This document shows, in pieces, positions 45,819-64,000 of a stretch of DNA of 64,000 nucleotides. Made by a program: the position numbers and the translations under genes. The notes beneath the pieces were generated by a model. The model did not search any database, was not told the DNA's origin, and was given only the letters and a program-made list of their open reading frames with translations. Position 1 is the stretch's first letter, and each line of letters starts with the position of its first letter. Origin of the DNA: Herbiconiux sp. L3-i23 (GTDB lineage Bacteria; Actinomycetota; Actinomycetes; Actinomycetales; Microbacteriaceae). The DNA lies in NCBI RefSeq assembly GCF_023734115.1, contig NZ_AP025737.1, positions 2,790,001 to 2,854,000 of the forward strand, written 5' to 3'.

Positions 45819-46252
45819 GCGGACGCCTCGCAGTCGAGGCGGAGAGAGAAGGGGGCGCGGCGAACCGCGTACGTCGGGTACGTCACCTTGGGTCCAGGCG
45901 TGAGGAATCGAGCGGTCGGTGGGTGGCCGTCCGCCGCTGACCGGGTAATCAGCGTCCCTCCACCGTATTGTCGGGCGCCACCCCCGCGACAGGCCGCATT
46001 CGGGGGACACGGGGGTCCCCCGAACGGACTACCCTCCGGCGACCGAGATCCGCCGGTGTCGGCGGACGCGGCGGCGGCCTCTGCGCCATCCGCGCCGGGA
46101 ACTACCGGTTAAAGAGAAGAGGTGCGGCGCCCCCCAGCGCCGCACCTATGGGAGCCCCCCAGCTCCGTATCTATGAAATTACGCGATGTCCCGCCGCTGG
46201 GCAGTCCCCAACCCGGGTGTCGGCAGTTTGGAGGACACGCGCCGTCCCCCGC
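45819..46252. other. Intergenic region with terminator and G5/C5 motifs
   Basis: 434 bases. Contains the 46120-46147 hairpin and the dyad CGGGGGACACGGGGGTCCCCCG-like cluster at about 45993-46015, which resembles the pilin leader. Likely carries the promoter of the 190-aa/pilB unit. No gene seen. Confidence 0.5.
46120..46147 (-). terminator. Terminator after the 99-aa gene
   Basis: Perfect 11-bp arms AGGTGCGGCGC / GCGCCGCACCT with a 6-base loop, then CTTCTCTTTAA in the minus direction. Confidence 0.75.
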
Positions 46253-46552
46253 TCAGCCGCGACGTGCGGCGCGAGCGGTGAGCACGCGTCGCACCAGCTC
46301 GCCGACGGACGCCGAGGCGCGTGGCGCGATGGACAGCTGCACCGTGTACGGTGCCGGCTCGCCGTCGCGCTGCTCGAGCGCCGCGGTGATGCCGCGCTGG
46401 CGCAGATGTCCTCGAGCGGCGTCGACGTCGATCGCGTCGATGCGTCCCCGCACGGGATTGCCCCAGAGGTCGTTGCCGATGAAGGCGAACGGCTGCGTGT
46501 CGATGCTGACCGACTCGCTCATCGCGCGCGCCGATTCTGCCACCAGAGTCAT
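46253..46552 (-). CDS. Small protein resembling the N-terminal segment of PilC/GspF (99 aa)
   Basis: ATG at 46552 with AGGGGGAAG 5 bases ahead. Residues about 22-60 (FAFIGNDLWGNPVRGRIDAI, DAARGHLRQRGI) align by eye with PilC (WSYRGRNTDGKLVKGKLDAP, AVVARLKTMGV). No TM, so it is a free-standing version of that module. Encoded beside the pil operon on the same strand. Might modulate the pilus platform; function inferred. Confidence 0.68.
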   Translation of the reverse strand: MTLVAESARAMSESVSIDTQPFAFIGNDLWGNPVRGRIDAIDVDAARGHLRQRGITAALEQRDGEPAPYTVQLSIAPRASASVGELVRRVLTARAARRG

Positions 46553-46730
46553 GATTCTTCCCCCTACGAGCGATCCCCCCGACCGCTCGTGAGCACGACA
46601 GTACTGGCGTAGGTCGTGCTGCGATACGCCCGCATCCGGGTGCCATCACAGGGGGCGCCGGTGATGATCGACTCACCACGACCACGGTTCACACTTCCGT
46701 GAATACAGCCGCGCCTGTACCGTCGTCACC

Positions 46731-47066
46731 ATGTCGATGACCCTCGCTTCTGTCACCCACACGGCCGCCCTCGCGCGCCTCGGCAACGCGTTGGCGGATC
46801 GCACCCGCGCCGGCGTCCTGTTGGCGCTGCGCGAGGCGCCGGCCTATCCGTCGGATCTTGCGGCGTCGCTCGGCGTCTCCCGCCAGGTGATGTCCAATCA
46901 ACTCGCGTGTCTGCGCGGGTGCGGTCTCGTCGAAGCCGTGCCTGACGGTCGACGCACCTGGTACCGCCTCGCCGACCAGCACCTCGCGCCGGCCCTCGAC
47001 GAGCTGCTCCGGGTCGTCCTCTTCGTCGACCCCACCTGCTGCGACGGAGACGGGTGCGACTGCTGA
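46731..47066 (+). CDS. ArsR/SmtB-family metal-responsive repressor (CmtR-like)
   Basis: 111 residues. Winged helix (DLAASLGVSRQVMSNQLACL) with Cys60 and Cys64 in the recognition-helix region (LACLRGC), as in CmtR, and a Cys-rich C-terminal tail (PTCCDGDGCDC). That pattern senses Cd(II)/Pb(II). Its stop overlaps the transporter ATG (TGATG). Expected to repress this operon until metal binds. Confidence 0.87.
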   Translation: MSMTLASVTHTAALARLGNALADRTRAGVLLALREAPAYPSDLAASLGVSRQVMSNQLACLRGCGLVEAVPDGRRTWYRLADQHLAPALDELLRVVLFVDPTCCDGDGCDC

Positions 47067-47716
47067 TGGTCGCTCCCCCCTTGTCGACCGAGCGCACCCG
47101 CGTCCTCAGGCGCCGGATCAAGGTCGTGGTCGCCGTCACGATCGTCTACAACCTCGTCGAAGCCGTCGTCGCGGTGAGCGCCGGCGCCGCCGCCTCCTCG
47201 GTCGCCCTCATCGGCTTCGGACTGGACTCGACCGTCGAGGTGCTCTCCGCCGCCGCCGTCGCTTGGCAGTTCACGCGCACCGACCCGGAACGCTACGAGA
47301 AGCCGACTCTGCGAGTGATCGCGGTCGCGTTCTTCGCGCTGGCCGCCTATGTGACCGGGAGCTCCGTCGCTGCGCTGGTATCGGGCGAGCAGGCCGATCA
47401 CAGTGCGACAGGCATCGTGCTCACGGCCGTCAGCGTCGCTCTGATGCCGTTCCTGTCGTTGATCGAGCGCCGGGCAGGCCGTGAGCTCGGTTCCGCGACC
47501 GCAGTGGCGGACTCGACGCAGACGCTGCTCTGCGCGCTCCTCTCCGCTGCGGTCCTCATCGGGCTGGTGCTGAACGTACTGTTCGGCTGGTGGTGGGCCG
47601 ACTCCATCGCCGCCCTCGTGGTCGTGGTGTTCGCGATCCGTGAAGGGGTCGAAGCGTGGCGCGGTGATGCGTGCGCGACCTCCGTCGGCATGCTGGCCGA
47701 GGAGAACGCGCGTTAA
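47066..47716 (+). CDS. Cation-diffusion-facilitator-like metal transporter
   Basis: 216 residues; ATG at 47066 overlaps the repressor stop. About six TM segments. Metal-site helices carry GFGLDSTVEVLSA and ATAVADSTQTLL (Asp/Glu pattern of CDF TM2 and TM5). The C-terminal cytoplasmic domain of classic CDF proteins is missing. With the CmtR-like repressor, export of Cd, Pb or Zn is likely. Confidence 0.85.
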   Translation: MVAPPLSTERTRVLRRRIKVVVAVTIVYNLVEAVVAVSAGAAASSVALIGFGLDSTVEVLSAAAVAWQFTRTDPERYEKPTLRVIAVAFFALAAYVTGSSVAALVSGEQADHSATGIVLTAVSVALMPFLSLIERRAGRELGSATAVADSTQTLLCALLSAAVLIGLVLNVLFGWWWADSIAALVVVVFAIREGVEAWRGDACATSVGMLAEENAR

Positions 47717-47721
47717 ACAGA

Positions 47722-47753
47722 AGAAGGGCCACCCATCACTGGGTGGCCCTTCT
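47722..47753. terminator. Bidirectional terminator between transporter and 5S rRNA gene
   Basis: Perfect 14-bp arms AGAAGGGCCACCCA / TGGGTGGCCCTTCT, loop TCAC. It is followed by TTGAAAA in the plus direction and by TCTGTTTAA in the minus direction, so it can serve both convergent units. Confidence 0.8.
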
Positions 47754-47763
47754 TTGAAAAGGA

Positions 47764-47881
47764 GTCCGGCGGTGTCCTACTCTCCCACAGGGTCCCCCCT
47801 GCAGTACCATCGGCGCTGAGAGTCTTAGCTTCCGGGTTCGGAATGTGACCGGGCGTTTCCCTCTCGCTATGGCCGCCGAAA
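47764..47881 (-). rRNA. rrf: 5S ribosomal RNA
   Basis: Complementary strand contains GTGGGAGAGTAGGACACCGC and CCCGGTCACATTCCGAACCC-like helices of actinobacterial 5S. About 118 bases, 3' of the 23S gene. Ends are approximate. Confidence 0.93.
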
Positions 47882-48010
47882 CACTATCGATGTTTCGCCT
47901 GACCGTCCACGAATGGACGATTCTTGTTCCCGTACATCGGGAACCACAAAGTGGACGCGAGCAACAGTCGTTGCGATTCATACTCACTACCACCCGAAGG
48001 TGGTGAAGTA

Positions 48011-53095
<5,085 letters not shown>

Positions 53096-53672
53096 CTGAC
53101 TGCACCCCCACAAAAGCAGGAGGCAAACCATATACCCGAACCCCGGGGAAAACCGGAGACACGAGCGAGTTGATACTGACTAAAAAGACTGTCTACTGAC
53201 AATCCATCTAACCAAAGGGATCTCAAACCCCTGCGCTGCGTCTATCAGACGAGCAAGAGGCCGAGGTAATTTGGCATTGACTTAGTGCACGCTGTTGAGT
53301 TCTCAAGGATCGGACGCTCCACACTCCCCACCACACGGGCAGGGTTCATGCGGGCTTACGATTGTGTGTTCGTGTGGAACGCTCGAAGCGTTCTTGCCGA
53401 CCGATCAACGGTCGACCGCGGACTGTTTGATGCAGTCCCGAACAGCTCACAAAGCCTATACCGACTTGCCCTTCGCAGCAAACTGCGTCGTGCTGTCGGA
53501 TTCCGACTGAGTGGTCCCGCTTGAGGCCGGCGAGCCTTTCCGCTCTTCCGTGCCTTTGGGGCGACAAGGGAATAAGTTACGCGGGATCCGCCGCCTCCGC
53601 AAATCACATGTCGCCCCGGGCGTGTCGCCCATCCGGGGGTGGATCAGTCGGTGGCCCGGGCGCCGTCGCGAG

Positions 53673-53713
53673 AACGCACGTTCCGGGCATGTGAGCCCGC
53701 CGGAACGTGCGTT
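53673..53713. repeat. 14-bp perfect inverted repeat between rpoC and the rRNA operon
   Basis: AACGCACGTTCCGG (53673-53686) and CCGGAACGTGCGTT (53700-53713), 13-base loop. It could be a second terminator or a protein site upstream of the rrn promoter. Confidence 0.7.
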
Positions 53714-53747
53714 TGTGCCCGAAATATCGGATCTCGCGGGGGGACGA

Positions 53748-53786
53748 CGAAGGGCCCCGGCTCCTCTCGGAGGCCGGGGCCCTTCG
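53748..53786 (-). terminator. rpoBC terminator
   Basis: Long stem CGAAGGGCCCCGG.CTCC / GGAGGCCGGGGCCCTTCG with loop TCTC and one bulge, 31 bases past the rpoC stop. Confidence 0.82.
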
Positions 53787-53816
53787 TTTCACTTACTCAG
53801 TTGACGAGCACTGCGC

Positions 53817-57692
<3,876 letters not shown>

Positions 57693-57745
57693 TTTCTCTT
57701 CTTTCCTACGTTTCGTATGAAAAAGGTTCTAGTGACGGCTGCGGA

Positions 57746-61234
<3,489 letters not shown>

Positions 61235-61530
61235 GGAAATAACCTCCGAGGCCCGAGGAAGGGCCGTTCGTTGAAGTCGGTCTCAGTAGCGAGGTGTGTC
61301 GGTAGCGAGGTGAGGAGATGCTCCCCAGACGGTGGCTAGAGTGAATCCAGCTCCGGTCGTCCTCGGTCTCGGGCGACGCTCATGGGTGAGCCTGCCGTTG
61401 ACGGTGAGTACGTTGGGCGCACGACTGCCGACCGCAATATGAAGGCGTGAAGTGTCTGTGTGCGATCGCCGGGTCCGCCACCTCCGAGGAGGCGCGCGAC
61501 ATCGACGACGACATGGGAGCGCAAGGGACT

Positions 61531-61559
61531 AGTGTATGCCGCCCGACGCTCCGTGTCCA
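61531..61559 (-). promoter_or_regulatory. Candidate rpoBC promoter
   Basis: Minus strand TGGACA, 17-base spacer, TACACT. Correctly placed upstream of rpoB. Confidence 0.6.
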
Positions 61560-61568
61560 GCGACATCC

Positions 61569-61597
61569 TTGACCCGTGCGAGGTCCTCATGTATAAC
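61569..61597 (+). promoter_or_regulatory. Candidate promoter of the spermidine-synthase-like gene
   Basis: TTGACC, 17-base spacer, TATAAC; the start codon lies about 113 bases past the expected transcription start. Its -35 is 9 bases from that of the divergent rpoBC promoter. Confidence 0.65.
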
Positions 61598-61716
61598 CGC
61601 GCGCCGGTGCGCGCCATTCCCCGATTCTGCGGGGGATCCCGAGCCGTCTCGGGTCCTGCGCCGAGTCGATTCCTGCCGGTCTGAGCACCCCGGGTTCCTC
61701 TGCGAGGATTCATGAC

Positions 61717-62592
61717 ATGGCTGATCGGCGGGATGACAGCGTGATCGCTTCGACCCGGTTGCCGGGCGGGCAGGACGCCGTGCTCGAGCGCGACCGGTTC
61801 CGGCCCGGCATGGTGACCCTCGTCGTCGACGGGACGCCGCAGTCCCAGGTCGACCCCGACGATCCGACCCTGCTCGGATTCGAGTACGTGCAGCGGATCG
61901 GCAACGTGATCGACCTGATCGGCGACCCCGGCCAGCCGCTCACGGCCCTGCACCTCGGGGCCGGGGCGCTGACCCTCCCCCGTTACGTCGCGGCGACGAG
62001 GCCGGGGTCGCGGCAGCAGGTGATCGAGATCGAGCAGCCGCTCGTCGAGTTCGTCCGCGAGCACCTGCCGCTGCCGAAGGACTCCGGCATCAGGGTGCGC
62101 TACGGGGATGCCCGCGAGAAGCTCGGCTCGCTGCCCCCGTCGATGTCGGGCAGCGTCGACCTCGTCGTCGTCGACGTCTTCAGTGGTGCGCGCATCCCCG
62201 CCCACGTCACGACCGTCGAGTTCTACCGGCAGGTCGCCGCGCTGCTCGCGCCGGGAGGGATCGTGGCGGTCAACATCGCCGACGGCCCCGGCCTCGCCTT
62301 CGCCCGCGGCCAGGCCGCGACCCTCGACGACGTGTTCCCCCAGGTGGCGGCGCTCGCCGAGACGCAGATCCTCAAGGGCCGACGCTTCGGCAACATCGTC
62401 CTCGTCGCCTCGCCGTCGGAGCTGCCGTTCGAGTGGCTCCCGCGCATCCTCGCCGCGGGACCGCATCCCGCGAAGGTCGTCATGGAGCGCGAGCTGCGCG
62501 ACTTCATCGCCGGCGCCTCCGCGGTGACCGATGCCGTCGCCACCCCCTCGCCGCTGCCGGGGCGCTCGATCTTCCAGGTCCCCCGCGGCTGA
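61717..62592 (+). CDS. Spermidine synthase-like (fused-type) methyltransferase-fold protein
   Basis: 291 residues. Rossmann SAM-type fold: ALHLGAGALTLPRY (motif I), VIEIEQPLVEF (motif II), YGDAREKL, DLVVVDVFSGARIP. This resembles polyamine-synthase-like proteins of actinobacteria whose substrate is usually unknown; key putrescine-binding residues of true SpeE cannot be confirmed. No signal. Followed by the lipoprotein gene after 77 bases. Confidence 0.85.
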   Translation: MADRRDDSVIASTRLPGGQDAVLERDRFRPGMVTLVVDGTPQSQVDPDDPTLLGFEYVQRIGNVIDLIGDPGQPLTALHLGAGALTLPRYVAATRPGSRQQVIEIEQPLVEFVREHLPLPKDSGIRVRYGDAREKLGSLPPSMSGSVDLVVVDVFSGARIPAHVTTVEFYRQVAALLAPGGIVAVNIADGPGLAFARGQAATLDDVFPQVAALAETQILKGRRFGNIVLVASPSELPFEWLPRILAAGPHPAKVVMERELRDFIAGASAVTDAVATPSPLPGRSIFQVPRG

Positions 62593-62669
62593 GCTGTTCC
62601 GCCGCGTCGACCTCGAGCGCGGCTGGTCATCAGGGGCGTTTCTCCAGGCGGCCCTGCGACGCTGGCGCG

Positions 62670-63860
62670 ATGGCACGCCTCCGCTTCGTGGTCGCCGCGC
62701 CCACCGTCGCGCTCCTGGCGGCCGCGTTGGGGTTGACGGCGGCGCTGGCGGCCTGCTCGCCGGCGCCGCGCGGAAGCACGCCACCGCCGGCGCCCTCGGC
62801 CCCGCCCACTCCGCTCGCGCCCGAGGCGACGATCGGCGCTCTCGTGCCCGGCTCGGTCACCGAGATCGCGTCGGGTCTCGAGGCGCCCTGGTCGCTGCTG
62901 CCGCTGCAGAACGGCAGCACCCTCGTCTCGGAGCGGGACACCGCGGCCGTCATCGAACTCACCGCCGACGGCGCCACGCGGCAGGTGACCACGGTCGCCG
63001 GCGTCGTGCCCGGCGGCGAAGGCGGCCTGCTCGGACTCGCCGCCCTCGAGCCCGCCACCGATGCCGGCGACACCGAATCTGCAGATCCGGGCGACGGCAC
63101 GTGGATCTACGCCTACTTCACCGCGGAAGCGGACAACCGCATCGTGCGGATGCCGCTCACCGGTGAGCCCGGCGCCCTCGCGCTCGGCGCGCCGGAGACG
63201 ATCCTCGACGGCATCGCGAAGGCCGGCAATCACAACGGCGGACGGCTCGCGTTCGGTCCCGACGGCATGCTCTACGCGACGACCGGCGACGCGTCGATCC
63301 GGCCGAGCGCGCAGGACCCGGCATCGCTGAACGGCAAGATCCTCCGGATGACGCCGGAAGGCGGCGTGCCCGAGGGCAACCCGTTCGGCGACTCGCTGGT
63401 CTGGAGTCTCGGCCATCGCAACCCGCAGGGGATCGCGTGGACGGAGTCCGGGGCGATGTACGCGGCGGAGTTCGGTCAGAACACGTGGGACGAGGTGAAC
63501 CGCATCGAGCCCGGCGCCAACTACGGCTGGCCGGAGGTCGAGGGTATCGGCGGCCGCGAAGGCTTTGTCGATCCGCTCGTGCAGTGGTCGACCTCCGAGG
63601 CCAGCCCGAGCGGCATGACGGCCGCCGGCTCGACGCTGTTCGTCGCGGGACTCGGCGGCGAACGCCTCTGGGTGGTGCAGGGCGCCGACACCGGCTCGGC
63701 GACGACGACGTCGTGGTTCGACGACCGCGGGAGGATCCGCGACGTGATCGCCGCGCCCGACGGGTCGCTGTGGTTCGTGACGAACAACACCGACGGCCGC
63801 GGCGATCCGCGCGACGGCGCCGACCGCATCCTGTCGGCGGAGCTCGCACCCGCGCAGTGA
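62670..63860 (+). CDS. Lipoprotein of the glucose/sorbosone dehydrogenase (PQQ-type beta-propeller) family
   Basis: 396 residues; ATG at 62670. Signal peptide with lipobox LAAC (Cys about 28), then a Pro/Ala-rich linker. The propeller has EIASGLEAPWSLL, GEGGLLGLA, NHNGGRLAFGPDGMLY, GHRNPQGIAW, and AEFGQNTWDEVN, matching PQQ-dependent aldose sugar dehydrogenases. Anchored on the outer face of the membrane; sugar substrate unknown. Confidence 0.9.
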   Translation: MARLRFVVAAPTVALLAAALGLTAALAACSPAPRGSTPPPAPSAPPTPLAPEATIGALVPGSVTEIASGLEAPWSLLPLQNGSTLVSERDTAAVIELTADGATRQVTTVAGVVPGGEGGLLGLAALEPATDAGDTESADPGDGTWIYAYFTAEADNRIVRMPLTGEPGALALGAPETILDGIAKAGNHNGGRLAFGPDGMLYATTGDASIRPSAQDPASLNGKILRMTPEGGVPEGNPFGDSLVWSLGHRNPQGIAWTESGAMYAAEFGQNTWDEVNRIEPGANYGWPEVEGIGGREGFVDPLVQWSTSEASPSGMTAAGSTLFVAGLGGERLWVVQGADTGSATTTSWFDDRGRIRDVIAAPDGSLWFVTNNTDGRGDPRDGADRILSAELAPAQ

Positions 63861-64000
63861 CCGGCAGCGCCTGCGAGGGCGTGTCCGAGGGTGGGCGTAG
63901 CCTCGTCCCGACGACGCCGAACCACCGGCGCCCGACCATTCGACGGTGCCGGAGAACTGGAGACGCGTTTCCCCGTGTCAGAACTCGACAGAGTGCGGAA
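63861..64000. other. Downstream end of window, no supported gene
   Basis: 140 bases. A GTG at 63975 opens a frame (SELDRVR) to the window end, which may be the start of a gene, but eight codons are too few to judge. Confidence 0.4.

Larger units (their letters stand above)
53096..53816 (-). other. rRNA leader/promoter region plus rpoC terminators
   Basis: 721 bases without a protein gene. Contains the TTGAGAACTCAACAGC leader motif (53291-53306), a 14-bp inverted repeat (53673-53713) and the rpoC terminator (53748-53786). A possible -10 (TATAGG) lies near 53455, but I could not pick a convincing rrn promoter. Confidence 0.6.

Noticed and set aside
63975-64000. GTG-started frame at the window end
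   Set aside because: Only eight codons are visible and no convincing ribosome site; noted but not called as a gene.

Overview
The window is high-GC actinobacterial chromosome, most likely Microbacteriaceae. Evidence seen: actinobacterial 16S-23S-5S genes with no tRNA in the spacer, many GTG/TTG starts, a DUF222/HNH (13E12-type) gene, and 'GTATCGAGAC...CTCGAGTAGCGAGGAACGAG' intergenic repeats of the kind common in that family. The family assignment is inference.

Region A (1-20490, all minus strand, so transcription runs right to left) is the most unusual part. It is a surface-fibre/adhesin locus with 14 structural or processing genes: three SipW-type (Ser-His-Asp, ER-like) signal peptidases; four separately encoded TasA/CalY-like proteins with SipW-type signal peptides; four large RCC1 beta-propeller proteins with the same signal type, two of which carry a TasA-like domain at the N terminus; two paralogous two-span membrane proteins; and one unknown small protein. 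A membrane histidine kinase and a LuxR-type response regulator lie at its head. Five copies of a 19-bp dyad, ATGTTCG-N5-CG(A/C)ACAT, occur only in this locus and are candidate binding sites for that regulator.

Region B (20663-25038) holds accessory metabolism: aldehyde dehydrogenase, topoisomerase IB, a YtcJ-like amidohydrolase and a small antitoxin-like protein. A 16-bp tandem repeat lies between the first two.

Region C (25197-29856) is the str operon rpsL-rpsG-fusA-tuf, with a clear promoter at 29828-29856 and hairpins between genes. Two membrane proteins of unknown function follow (29885-31535).

Region D (31624-45029, minus) is a type IV pilus cluster in transcription order pilB-pilT-pilC-[DUF222/HNH gene plus repeat field]-major pilin-two minor pilins-PilX-like protein-pilD-pilM-pilN-pilO. 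Most genes overlap by 1-4 bases. The HNH gene and repeats interrupt the operon between pilC and the pilin. Two small unknown genes lie upstream (45246-46552); one resembles the N-terminal segment of PilC/GspF.

Region E (46731-47716, plus) is a CmtR-like metal-sensing repressor translationally coupled to a cation-diffusion-facilitator-like transporter. Region F (47764-53095, minus) is an rRNA operon. Region G (53817-61234, minus) is rpoB-rpoC. Region H (61717-63860, plus) has a spermidine-synthase-like protein and a glucose/sorbosone-dehydrogenase-like lipoprotein, divergent from rpoB with promoters 9 bases apart.

Protein functions come from reading motifs by eye; no database search was possible.
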